Positions 24,801 to 32,879 of a stretch of DNA of 46,476 nt are shown here, in pieces. The number at the start of each line of letters is the position of its first letter. Positions within the stretch are counted from its first letter, which is position 1. The DNA comes from Oscillospiraceae bacterium (GTDB lineage Bacteria; Bacillota; Clostridia; Oscillospirales; Acutalibacteraceae): NCBI GenBank assembly GCA_015065665.1, contig SVPX01000004.1, positions 1 through 46,476 of the forward strand. Reading direction: 5' to 3'. The translations under genes were made by a program, and so were the position numbers. The notes under the pieces are model-generated. The model had not been told where the DNA came from. It did no database searches and worked only from the letters and a program-made list of their open reading frames with translations.

Positions 24801-27800
24801 CTACGCCTGAGGGGATGTACAGCATATCTGTACCCTTGCCTGTCTTGATGTTGTAGAACTTAGCAACACTACCCTGTGCCTCGCTGTCTGTAAGGAAGCG
24901 GTTGCCGTCTGCAGTTCTGATTGCAATATAACTGGTATCTTCAAACTCTGCTACCAATCTGCCGTCCTTGAACTTGTACTCATCACCGTTGTACTGCTCA
25001 CCGTCAATGAAGCCGTACAGGTAATATACCGGCTGAAGCATACCGCAGTTTACGCAGTAACCGTTTACATAACTGTGGTCGCAGATATGTCCGCATACCA
25101 CGCAGACACCGTCAACCTTTGTATGCTCTACCTGTGCGTCACAGGTTGTACAGATACCCTCAAGTGTATGGCTCTTATGCTCACACACCTTGATATCAAG
25201 TTCAAGTGTAATGCTGCCATCCTTGTTCTCAACAAGGGTGATTGTTGTTTCTCTGCCCTTGGGAACATAGAGTTTATCGGCATAATTGCCAAGTTCTGTG
25301 CTGTCATACATAGGAGCGGTAACACAGTTCTCCCCCAGATATCCGTTTGTCATATATGTGACACCGTCACTGCGCTTAACAGCCAGATAACTGAAATCTG
25401 TAAATGTAGTTGTAAGGCTGTTATCCTCGAATCTGAAGTTATCAGAATAATGGTCTCCGCCATTGATGAAACCTACAAGATAGTAGTAGGGTTTTTCTTT
25501 TCCACAGATGGAGCAAACACCGTCAACATACTGGTGGTTACAGTTGTATCCGCAGATTGTGCAGACGCCGTTTTCGTTTTCGTGACCTACCTGCTCACCA
25601 CAAGTATGGCAGTTACCGTCTATATCGTGGGATTCGTGGTCACACTGTGCAGCTGTGTAACTCAATGTGAAGCTGCCGTTTTCATTATCAACAAGAGTAA
25701 ATGTAATCTCTCTGCCTCTGGGGATAAAGAGTTTGTTTGCGTTATCGCCCAGTTTTGCTGCATTGTAGAATGTCGCAGAGGTGTATTCCTTACCCTTGTA
25801 GCCGTCTGTGTTGTACCACTCTGTGTTGTCACCTGTCTTCAGAGCAACATAACTGTCCTCAGTAAAGGTAGCAACCAGTTTTCCGCCTTCGAATTTATAG
25901 TCACCGATTGTATCGGAATCTCCGTTGATACCGTAGTCAGCGCCATTGATAAATCCAACCAGATAGTATGTAGGCTCTGCCTTTGAGCAAACTGAGCAGA
26001 CACCGTCTACATAAGTATGCTGAACTTCTGCTGAGCAGGCTGTACAGATACCTGATGTGGTGTGATTATCGTGAGTACAGGCACCTGCAACATAACTGAG
26101 TCTGAATGAGCCGTCATTGTTCTTTGTAAGGCTGAAGACAATCTCTCTTCCACCGGGAACAAAGAGTTTTTCTGCATTGATGCCCTTGTTTGTGTTATAG
26201 AGGATTGCTGATGTTGCAGTATCTCCGGGATAGCCGTCTGCCATATACCAGTTCTGGTTATCCCCTGTCTTAACAGCAACATAGCTGTTTTCTGTAAACT
26301 TTGCTGTGAGGATACCATCTGTGAATTTGTATTCACCGATATTCTCTCTGTCTGCTTCACAAGCGTAATCTGCGCCGTTGATAAAACCGAAGAGGTAGTA
26401 GTCAGGCTCACTCTTTGAGCAAACCGAGCATACTCCGTTTACATAAGTATGCGGTGCAAGTTGACCTGAACTCCTGAGTCTGTAAACAGTTCTTGTTTCC
26501 ACCTTCTTGTTCCATGCTTCTGTTGCCTCGGTATCTGTCCACTCGGAGTAATCTGTCCATCTGGAATGATTATATTTGAGTGCAGAATCTGTGTATGTCT
26601 GTCTTGTAACAGGAACACAGCAGAAGTAATCTGCATTGGAGCAACAACTGTTGGAGGTCTTGTAGCTCATATCACTTGTGTCGCATTTGTAGTTATCAGG
26701 ACTTGTTGTGTCATAGTATGCATGGAATGTGGTGAAGTTACCGTTCTTATATTCCATGGAAGTTCTGCTGTCATTGGGATAACACCAGTGATAATAAAGA
26801 TATCCGTATGTTTCTGTAGAGTTGATAACTCTCTTTGTTGTAGCGTTCTCGTAAGCGGTGAGAGGTGCTACATTATATTTAGTATAGAGGCTGCTGGTCT
26901 TATCAAAACCGCCTGCACCCCAGGATGTTACATAATCGTGAGTCTTTGACGGAGAGGCAACCCACTCGCTACCCATAAGAGTGTAACCGTCAAGAGAATC
27001 CTTGTCACTCTGAATGGTCTGGTACTCAGAAACGCTGTACTGAGTTTTTGACTCCATAAGCGAATCATCATATCCTGTGGGTTTTTCTGTCTGCCACTCT
27101 CCGGGAGCATTGAAGTACTCGGAGTAGCTGTGTCCGCACTCTGCACAGGTGTACAAAGTCTTTTCAAAATCCACACAGGTTGCGGGAACAATCTTGCTTG
27201 AATAACTGTGTCCGCCACCTGTAAGCACCTGTGTCTCTGTCTCTTTACACAGAGAGCAGGTGCGTGTCTTTGAACCTGCCTTTGTACAGGTTGGTTCAAT
27301 TGTTACCCACTCACCCCACTTATGAGCGCCTGTTGTGGTAGTAACCGAGCCCATCTTACCGCAGGTTGTACAGGCGGTAACACTCTTGCCTGCCTGTGTA
27401 CAGGTGCTTTCTGTGATAGAGTATGTCTTGTTTGTATGGCTACAGGAACTCTGGGATACAGAAGAAGCGATTACCATAAAGTAATCCTCTGCCAGAAGCT
27501 TTGTACCTGTGTTGGTCTTTAGAGTAGTATCGTCCACAACATAGCAGTTCTTGTACTCCATCTTGATAGCAAGAGTAAAGTTGCCGGGTGCCATAACACC
27601 CATAAGAACATTGTTGTCTACAGTGCTGCCTGCAAGACTGTAGGAATGTGCAGTCATAGTTGCTCTGTGGCCTGTGGCTGTGCTTCCTGATGTGCCGAAT
27701 CCGTTATGTATATATGCTGAAACCGCTGTAATCTGATTGTAAGGAGAACTGATTTTGCCATCTATGGCAAATCCTGTGCCTGTAACGTGACCGTTAGGAA

Positions 27801-29061
27801 CAGTATGACCTGAGAAAGAAATATCGTTGAGAAGTTCCTGTTTATATTCCATATAAGCCGCGCGGACATAACCAAGACTTCCCGATGGCATAATAACCTG
27901 ATACCAGTATTCGCCTACTGTATTCTTCACAAGTCCTGTACACTCCAGTTCATCACCTGAGTTGTACTGAGAAACCGCAACAGTAGATGAGTCTGTATCT
28001 GCATAGCAGGGCAGAGTTCTTGCCCATACGTCTGTGCCTGTGCAAACAAGTTTGCAGTGAGCAGGATATTCAGTACACTTTGACAGATAGTCAACAACAG
28101 TTGCACCTGCAGCATTCTTTGCTGCTGTGGATTTTGCTGTGATATTTGTCAGAGCAGTAGTATTATAAAGTGAACCCAGAGAGCCTGTGCCGTACTTTGT
28201 ACCTGAGGGGTTTGTAAGTGCTAACTGACGGTCAACAACATAGTAACCTTTGTATGCATAAAGCTGAGCAGATGTCCATGTATTCAGAGTCTTGCTTGAC
28301 CAGGAAATCCAGGGGTTCCAGGTGATACCTGTAACAGCCTTCACAAAGCCATTGAACTCGTTGCTGGAGTCGTTGCCGTAACCGATAACCTGACAACCCT
28401 CAGACCACGCCCAACCCAGAGCGCTGCCGCCGCCGTAGCTTGTAGAACGGGTGTGGATGTTGATACCACTTGCACCTGCCTTGTAACCGTTCATATTGTT
28501 GGAGGGTGTATAGTAACAAAGTCCGTCACTGTTTGCAAGGTTAATCTGGAAAGCTGCATAGGGACCTGTATGGTTCCAGGTAAAGAAGGAGTATGTGCCA
28601 TCCATCAGAGTTGTTGAACCTGAATATGCAACACCATTGGTACACCATGTAGGTTCACTGGGGATAGATGAACTGTTCTCGCAGTAATATGCAATGTAGG
28701 CATTACCGCTGGAATTCTTCTTTACAACAATACAAACACCCTGAGTACGGGTATTATATGCACCATTATAATAGGTAGTGCCGCTCCAGTAGTTGTCAGA
28801 GCCTCCCTCAAACTGAAAAACAACCGAATTTCCGTTATCAAGGGTTGACTGCAATGTGGAGCTTGAGTTGATATAATACTTCATCATTGTGTCGATGTAT
28901 GAACGGGCTGTGGAGTTGGAAATAAAGCCCGAACAAGTCAGGGAGTTAACACCGCTGACAGCCTCGACCTCTGAAAGATGAAGCCCCATGGGTATCAGGG
29001 ATAGTGTTATGAGCAGGCACAGCACCATACTCAGAACACGGCTTAGGAATTTGTGCTTCAT
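21850..29061 (-). CDS. Giant secreted wall-associated protein with Cys/His repeats (giant B)
   Basis: A 2403-residue secreted protein. A signal peptide is followed by an N-terminal domain (about 30-265) with GINIHTRSTSYGGG and, shortly after, WSEGCQVIGYG: a His and a Ser-x-Gly-Cys-Gln block resembling the catalytic pattern of L,D-transpeptidase-like or related cysteine enzymes acting on peptidoglycan. This is a motif-level call only. SH3-like domains (about 350-520) and Cys-x-x-Cys segments with STCTQAGK/PTCTKAGS follow. Then come seven copies of the roughly 100-residue module (YYLFGFINGADY type, starting near 887, 1030, 1189, 1344, 1478, 1829 and 1973), joined by Cys/His repeats with one long array of about 15. 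The C-terminal 320 residues match those of giant A. AGGAGG precedes the ATG at 29061 by 6 bases. It is divergent from the sigma-serpin cassette. Confidence 0.82.
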   Translation of the reverse strand: MKHKFLSRVLSMVLCLLITLSLIPMGLHLSEVEAVSGVNSLTCSGFISNSTARSYIDTMMKYYINSSSTLQSTLDNGNSVVFQFEGGSDNYWSGTTYYNGAYNTRTQGVCIVVKKNSSGNAYIAYYCENSSSIPSEPTWCTNGVAYSGSTTLMDGTYSFFTWNHTGPYAAFQINLANSDGLCYYTPSNNMNGYKAGASGINIHTRSTSYGGGSALGWAWSEGCQVIGYGNDSSNEFNGFVKAVTGITWNPWISWSSKTLNTWTSAQLYAYKGYYVVDRQLALTNPSGTKYGTGSLGSLYNTTALTNITAKSTAAKNAAGATVVDYLSKCTEYPAHCKLVCTGTDVWARTLPCYADTDSSTVAVSQYNSGDELECTGLVKNTVGEYWYQVIMPSGSLGYVRAAYMEYKQELLNDISFSGHTVPNGHVTGTGFAIDGKISSPYNQITAVSAYIHNGFGTSGSTATGHRATMTAHSYSLAGSTVDNNVLMGVMAPGNFTLAIKMEYKNCYVVDDTTLKTNTGTKLLAEDYFMVIASSVSQSSCSHTNKTYSITESTCTQAGKSVTACTTCGKMGSVTTTTGAHKWGEWVTIEPTCTKAGSKTRTCSLCKETETQVLTGGGHSYSSKIVPATCVDFEKTLYTCAECGHSYSEYFNAPGEWQTEKPTGYDDSLMESKTQYSVSEYQTIQSDKDSLDGYTLMGSEWVASPSKTHDYVTSWGAGGFDKTSSLYTKYNVAPLTAYENATTKRVINSTETYGYLYYHWCYPNDSRTSMEYKNGNFTTFHAYYDTTSPDNYKCDTSDMSYKTSNSCCSNADYFCCVPVTRQTYTDSALKYNHSRWTDYSEWTDTEATEAWNKKVETRTVYRLRSSGQLAPHTYVNGVCSVCSKSEPDYYLFGFINGADYACEADRENIGEYKFTDGILTAKFTENSYVAVKTGDNQNWYMADGYPGDTATSAILYNTNKGINAEKLFVPGGREIVFSLTKNNDGSFRLSYVAGACTHDNHTTSGICTACSAEVQHTYVDGVCSVCSKAEPTYYLVGFINGADYGINGDSDTIGDYKFEGGKLVATFTEDSYVALKTGDNTEWYNTDGYKGKEYTSATFYNAAKLGDNANKLFIPRGREITFTLVDNENGSFTLSYTAAQCDHESHDIDGNCHTCGEQVGHENENGVCTICGYNCNHQYVDGVCSICGKEKPYYYLVGFINGGDHYSDNFRFEDNSLTTTFTDFSYLAVKRSDGVTYMTNGYLGENCVTAPMYDSTELGNYADKLYVPKGRETTITLVENKDGSITLELDIKVCEHKSHTLEGICTTCDAQVEHTKVDGVCVVCGHICDHSYVNGYCVNCGMLQPVYYLYGFIDGEQYNGDEYKFKDGRLVAEFEDTSYIAIRTADGNRFLTDSEAQGSVAKFYNIKTGKGTDMLYIPSGVEVVFNLTCAQDGVITLTYEIADCQHHKHAEDGKCLACSEKVIHTYKDGYCTVCSRPEPSYYLFGFINGADYACNDDMDNMGIYKFTGGKLVAVFTEDSYIAVKAEGNEAWYMTEGYQENATSVTLYNTDRGINDAQKLFVPKGRLLTITVLNNGDDTLTLTYTAAPCYHVTHNAQGECLTCGEKVDHTYKDGICTGCSLKCQHYWYNGSCAVCDYNCRHIWIDGGCNLCGVQCKHDYVDDICTICEKICKHSFADGICTECNKECDHRFRDGVCKDCLMECTHKFLYGKCTLCNYLCEHNFSDGSCTGCGELCEHKFEDGKCTICSMNCEHKFEDGKCTICSYVCTHQYVQGVCTICDTECKHNFVQGDCTDCDVVCEHNYVDSVCTNCGAACEHTFSDGTCTECSYSTEFWLVGYINGENIGCEENADLTGPYKFTNDTVTVKFTEDSAVAVKTKDNADWYLPDGTTVGTTIVLCNTKLSTGTDMLYIPGGVNITFTLSMGESGTLVLTYEFSDCQHSHHRTDGLCSVCSTPVEHTMVEDVCTVCGKKETTYYLFGVIDGVNYGCEEDADRLGSYKFRDGKLTTSFQSDSYIGVKAGDNMSWYMADGDPGETTTTKMLNTLVYGIDAHMLFVPGGVEVTFTLTDDSFDAVTISYTTEEAKAQIAPRFTRLQFEEGISYEVCFNTKNMSDVSYDNMGLAIFDSMDATTPIEYVQGVREDGRYLVAGTDKINPVNLGDTVYFKVYAVLSDGSYVYSAMMSENGVDYAKSVLTNKAAGKDQKALMVALLNYAAEAQVYFGYNTDKLANAGLTAQQKALAKHYTASMADKTNPADDAKTTNFKKTASKAMLYPTVSFADEMFAVTYNCVAKDVQGEVKLYYWTEDAYENAHILSVSNAKGEILMTQDNTGAYTASIGDIAPKDIDKTIYITVVYTAKSGTLCTGVVSYSLADYCRLYAENSASDIQDLAQAAIVYGYYAKNFFAET
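23578..24304 (-). repeat. Cys/His 48-bp repeat array in giant B (about 15 copies)
   Basis: About 15 tandem copies of the same 16-residue unit found in giant A. Two neighbouring copies (about 23793-23870) are almost identical, both encoding CEHKFEDGKCTIC, a sign of recent duplication. Confidence 0.88.
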
Positions 29062-29379
29062 AAGAAACCTCCTGTAATCAGATTGCGGATGCAATTATAG
29101 CGTACACTTTTACGCATTGATACATAATAAATATACACCATAACGTTGTCAAAATCAAGCAAATCCACCATATAGTAAATAAAATTTATCAATATATATA
29201 AAGTTTTTATATAATATTGTACAAAGTAACGAAGGATTCGAGATTTTCAATTTAGCACAATAAAACCTTGCATGTATTCGTTGAAAAAATAATTGTCAGA
29301 TATATAATAATAAGTGTGACCTGAAGGTGCTTTTCTTCGTCTGTATGAGTGAGAGGACCTGAAAACAGGAGGTGCAGAT
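29062..29379. other. Divergent intergenic region, giant B and sigma-serpin cassette
   Basis: A 318-base AT-rich region with no gene. The left part holds the giant B promoter. The right part must hold the sigma promoter; I see ATTGTCAG and GTGTGACC near 29290-29322 and a loosely similar GTTGTCAT / GTGACGG before the other sigma gene (about 1603-1622), which might be an autoregulatory site, but the match is weak. Confidence 0.5.
29100..29152 (-). promoter_or_regulatory. Near-consensus promoter of giant B
   Basis: On the reverse strand, exact TTGACA (29152-29147), a 17-base spacer and TATTAT (29129-29124). The predicted transcript start falls at a short inverted repeat, GCGTA-n6-TACGC (29115-29100). 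This looks like a housekeeping promoter rather than an ECF-type one. Confidence 0.7.
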
Positions 29380-29937
29380 ATGGATGATAAACAGATAATT
29401 CTGCTCTATGAGCAGAGAGACGAATCAGCAATAAAAGAAACAAAAACAAAATACGGTGCGTACTGCCTGAGCATTGCCACAAGAATTCTTGAAAACCCTG
29501 AGGATTCTCAGGAATGCGAGAACGATACATATCTGAAAGTCTGGAACAATATTCCACCGGATAGCCCTGTGTATTTCAGTGCGTATCTGGGTGCAATAAC
29601 AAGAAACCTGTCCCTTGACAGACTTCGCAAAAAGAAAGCCACCAAGCGGACAGACTCTGTCTGCATTTCTCTTGAGGAACTTGAAGATTGCATCCCCACA
29701 GGCAAATCTATAGCAGAAGAAATCGAGGCAAAAGACCTGGCAGAACATATTTCTGCTTTTCTCAGAAGTCTCCCCGAGGCAGAGTGTAATGTGTTCCTCA
29801 ACCGTTACTGGGGTTTCCTCAGCATAGAGGAAATTGCAGATAAATACTCATTCTCAAAAAGCAAAGTAAAAATGATGCTTCTGCGAACCCGAACAAAACT
29901 TTCAAATCATCTTATAAAGGAGGGATTTATACTATGA
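29380..29937 (+). CDS. ECF-like RNA polymerase sigma-70 family factor (serpin-linked)
   Basis: A 185-residue sigma factor. Region 2 spans about 20-90 (SQECENDTYLKVWNNI, then AYLGAITRNLSLDRLRKK). Region 4 spans about 125-180, with the helix-turn-helix SIEEIADKYSFSKSKVKMMLL. ACAGGAGGTG stands 5-8 bases before the ATG. Its last codons overlap the serpin gene by 4 bases (ATGA), so the two proteins are made together in matched amounts, as expected for a sigma factor and its membrane inhibitor. Paralogous to the sigma factor at 1644-2207. The target promoters are unknown; the gene is divergent from a giant wall protein, which makes that gene and the two other giants candidate targets. Confidence 0.88.
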   Translation: MDDKQIILLYEQRDESAIKETKTKYGAYCLSIATRILENPEDSQECENDTYLKVWNNIPPDSPVYFSAYLGAITRNLSLDRLRKKKATKRTDSVCISLEELEDCIPTGKSIAEEIEAKDLAEHISAFLRSLPEAECNVFLNRYWGFLSIEEIADKYSFSKSKVKMMLLRTRTKLSNHLIKEGFIL

Positions 29938-31376
29938 AATCCGACAAACTGCAGGACGCCATGGGTATGGTAGATGAAGCCCTGATAGAACGGGCAAACA
30001 AAATCCCGAAGAAGAAATCAAAGTTCAGACACATCAGATGGACAGCACCCATCGCCGCCGCCCTTGCAATTATAATTGGCTTAGGAGTGTTCTTTTCTAT
30101 GAAAGGCAATAATAACCCCGCTATTCTCAACACTTATGCCGTGTCACAGGCAGAGTACCCTGAAATGGCAAAGTATCCCGCATCTATCGGAGGTTTTGTT
30201 TACTCCGAGGAGGATTATGACAAGTGGAGAGATAGCCTCCGCGCACAAGAAGAATATATGGGACAAGGCGAAAACCTTGCCGGTTTCTTTCAGTCCACCG
30301 CTTCTGAATTTCTCGGTGAGTGTGAAACTGACAACAAGGTATACTCTCCTCTCAATGTGTATATGGCACTCTCAATGCTCTGTGAAACAGCAGAGGGTGA
30401 AACCCGTCAGCAGATACTTGACCTGCTGGGTGCAGAGGATATAGAAACTCTCCGCACACAGGCACACGCAATATGGAATGCAAACTACAGAGATGACGGA
30501 GCTGTTACAAGTATCCTGGGAAGTTCTTTGTGGCTTGACGAAGAACTTGAATACAACAAAGATGTTATCAACACACTCTCAGAGAATTACTATGCTTCTG
30601 TTTTCAGGGGCAGAATGGGTAGCAACGGTTATAACAAAGCCTATGCGAATTGGCTTGATGAGCAAACAGGAGGACTTCTGAAAGAATACACAAAGGATGC
30701 ATCCCTGTCCCCCGAAACTCTCTTAAACCTTGTAACCACCATATATTTTCAGGCAAAGTGGGATGGTGAATTTGAGGCTAGGGATAACACAAATCAAACT
30801 TTCCACAGCACAACAGGGGATGCCCTCTATGAATTTATGAATCAGCGGATAACCTACGGTGATTATTACTGGGGGGAGAAATTCTCTGCAACAAAAAAAG
30901 ACCTGCGAGAAAGCGGTTCTATGTACTTTATCCTCCCCGATGAAGGTTATACTCCACAGGACCTGCTCTGTGACAAAGAGGCTATGTCCTTTATTACTGC
31001 AGGAAAAGGCTGGGAACAGAACAAAAGCCTCAGAGTAAATCTTTCTATCCCCAAGTTTGATGTAAGTTCCGACACAGACCTGATAAGCGGCCTTAAGAAT
31101 TTAGGAGTCACAGACTGCTTTGATATGAAATCTGCAGATTTTTCTCCTCTGCTTTCAGACAAAACAGATGCCTGTATTGACAGCATAAACCACAAAGCAC
31201 GAGTAACAATTGACGAAAAAGGTGTTACCGCCGCGGCTTACACAGAACTTCATCTTGCAGGAAGCGCTATGCCTCCCGAGGATGAAATCGACTTTGTCCT
31301 TGACCGCCCCTTTATCTTTGTAATCACAGGTACAGACTCCCTGCCCCTTTTCATTGGCGTTGTAAACAATCCGTAA
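29934..31376 (+). CDS. Membrane-anchored serpin with anti-sigma-like cytoplasmic tail
   Basis: A 480-residue protein in three parts. Residues 1-35 are a cytoplasmic tail with DAMGMVDEALIERA and a basic patch. Residues 36-55 are a single membrane helix. From about 105 to the end is a full serpin domain: NVYMALSMLCETAEGETRQQIL, LLNLVTTIYFQAKWDGEF, INHKARVTIDEKGVTAAAY and the closing DRPFIFVI. The hinge DEKGVTAAAY is of the inhibitory type (small residues at P12-P10). If Gly430 is P15, the scissile pair would be Ser444-Ala445, suiting an elastase- or subtilisin-like protease. Inhibitory serpins are known from gut Firmicutes such as Eubacterium siraeum. The overlap with a sigma gene and the tail shared with the protein at 2200-2760 suggest the serpin is the sensor half of a signalling device. 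Domain calls are firm; the sensing role is inference. Confidence 0.9.
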   Translation: MKSDKLQDAMGMVDEALIERANKIPKKKSKFRHIRWTAPIAAALAIIIGLGVFFSMKGNNNPAILNTYAVSQAEYPEMAKYPASIGGFVYSEEDYDKWRDSLRAQEEYMGQGENLAGFFQSTASEFLGECETDNKVYSPLNVYMALSMLCETAEGETRQQILDLLGAEDIETLRTQAHAIWNANYRDDGAVTSILGSSLWLDEELEYNKDVINTLSENYYASVFRGRMGSNGYNKAYANWLDEQTGGLLKEYTKDASLSPETLLNLVTTIYFQAKWDGEFEARDNTNQTFHSTTGDALYEFMNQRITYGDYYWGEKFSATKKDLRESGSMYFILPDEGYTPQDLLCDKEAMSFITAGKGWEQNKSLRVNLSIPKFDVSSDTDLISGLKNLGVTDCFDMKSADFSPLLSDKTDACIDSINHKARVTIDEKGVTAAAYTELHLAGSAMPPEDEIDFVLDRPFIFVITGTDSLPLFIGVVNNP

Positions 31377-31384
31377 AACTGTGC

Positions 31385-31430
31385 AAAAAAGTCAAACCCC
31401 GCTGTAGAAGGCAGGGTTTGACTTTTTTTA
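31385..31430 (+). terminator. Intrinsic terminator of the sigma-serpin cassette
   Basis: A long stem (31385-31399 with 31414-31428, 14-base loop) ending in seven T, directly after the serpin stop codon. Confidence 0.9.
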
Positions 31431-31481
31431 GGGAAAAATATAAAATTATCCTATAGATTTTTCTTATCAGAGGTTATGGCT

Positions 31482-32879
31482 ATGAACAGGATTGTTTATT
31501 TATTTGAACTTGACTCCGCAAGAAAATACGACTTCAAGAACAAGGACACAGTTTACAAAACCGAAGGCGTCCACGCTATGTTTCACGAGATTATCGACAA
31601 TGGCAACATCGTTGCAATCTCCATGAATCAGCTTACAGACTCCCAGTTCTTTGATCAGATACTAAGAGATGACTACGCTTACCCCATTATACTGGAACTT
31701 TTCAAGATAGGCGCTCTCAGGGTTAACCTCTTCGGAAATATCCGTACTGCATCCCAGTACATACAGAATGCAATAGCTAAATGTCTGTGCAAAAATGATG
31801 ACTCCTTCAAATTTTCCAACCTCCCTGTACAGTATCACGAAAAGCAGTTACTGACAACTCTGTACCACGCACTCAGAAACAGCGATTTATCTGAACTTCA
31901 GGAGTTGTGTGAAACTAACACCGACCCTAGATACCAGCGAATCTACCGCTATGTTAATATGATACTGGCACTCAGCGTCAACGAAACCAGTAATATCCCT
32001 GCAAAGAAATCAAACAAAACCCAAAATAAACCGAACTCTGAAAACAAAGACTTCATCTGGTTTTTGTACAAAATCTGTAACATTCTGAAGGAGCATAACT
32101 TTCAGGATAAGGAATTCGCAGACAAAGTCCTTCTTGCAATCAAGGAAATAGAGGTCAGAGACACTCTGATAACTGACGGCAGAATCAACCGTTCCAACTG
32201 GCTGTACAACAAAGATGACTCCAAAGCTTTATCTCCCATTGCAGAAGAAATAGTAAACCTTGCGTACAACTATGTAATTGAATATGGTATCAATGGAGTC
32301 AGCAAACACTACTCCGATGAGGATTTTGAGACAAGCTTTAAGGCTGATCTTATAAACAGATTTATGCTGTACACAGGCAGAACTGACGAAACAACTACTG
32401 CCAAACCTTTACCAAAAAGAATTCTGAGAAAAGCCCTCAGATTCGCAAAATACAAACAAAGGATGAATAAAAAATCCGAAACACAAAACTGCCAATCTCC
32501 TGCACTTCAATACGAAAAAGACTACCGCAAGGATATGTTACGCTGGAATCTTCGGGTAACAGGAATGTCTTTTATCTATTTAATCATTACAGCACTTTAC
32601 ACAGGTTTGTTTTTCACAATGGAGTTTATAATGGGATTTACAGAAAACTACCTGCCGACTATCCTCTCCAACCCCATTTACTCTGCAATTCTCAGTATCT
32701 TTATAATCGGTTTACTTGGTTCAGCAATCAACGTTTTACTTCAGAAAATACTGAAAACAAGCATTCCGGACATACTTGAATGTGTTGTGAATTTTATCGT
32801 ATATATTATTGATGCTATCAGCATTATTTTCAAAAGAGATAAAAGAAGAGGTAAATATGAAAGTTACAGATTGTATTGA
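31482..32879 (+). CDS. Unrecognised protein with two C-terminal membrane helices
   Basis: A 465-residue protein. The N-terminus (NRIVYLFELDSARK, then NGNIVAISMNQLTDSQFF and FGNIRTASQYIQNAI) is well ordered and looks like a conserved soluble domain found in gut Clostridia proteins of unknown function, an impression from memory. A Lys/Asn-rich linker lies near 165-180, a helical middle follows, and two membrane helices (about 365-390 and 405-430) plus an amphipathic segment end the protein, so the large soluble part faces the cytoplasm. AGAGG fits the ATG at 31482 better than that at 31476. The end overlaps the start of the Nudix gene by 23 bases, so the two are co-translated and probably act together. 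No function assigned. Confidence 0.6.
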   Translation: MNRIVYLFELDSARKYDFKNKDTVYKTEGVHAMFHEIIDNGNIVAISMNQLTDSQFFDQILRDDYAYPIILELFKIGALRVNLFGNIRTASQYIQNAIAKCLCKNDDSFKFSNLPVQYHEKQLLTTLYHALRNSDLSELQELCETNTDPRYQRIYRYVNMILALSVNETSNIPAKKSNKTQNKPNSENKDFIWFLYKICNILKEHNFQDKEFADKVLLAIKEIEVRDTLITDGRINRSNWLYNKDDSKALSPIAEEIVNLAYNYVIEYGINGVSKHYSDEDFETSFKADLINRFMLYTGRTDETTTAKPLPKRILRKALRFAKYKQRMNKKSETQNCQSPALQYEKDYRKDMLRWNLRVTGMSFIYLIITALYTGLFFTMEFIMGFTENYLPTILSNPIYSAILSIFIIGLLGSAINVLLQKILKTSIPDILECVVNFIVYIIDAISIIFKRDKRRGKYESYRLY

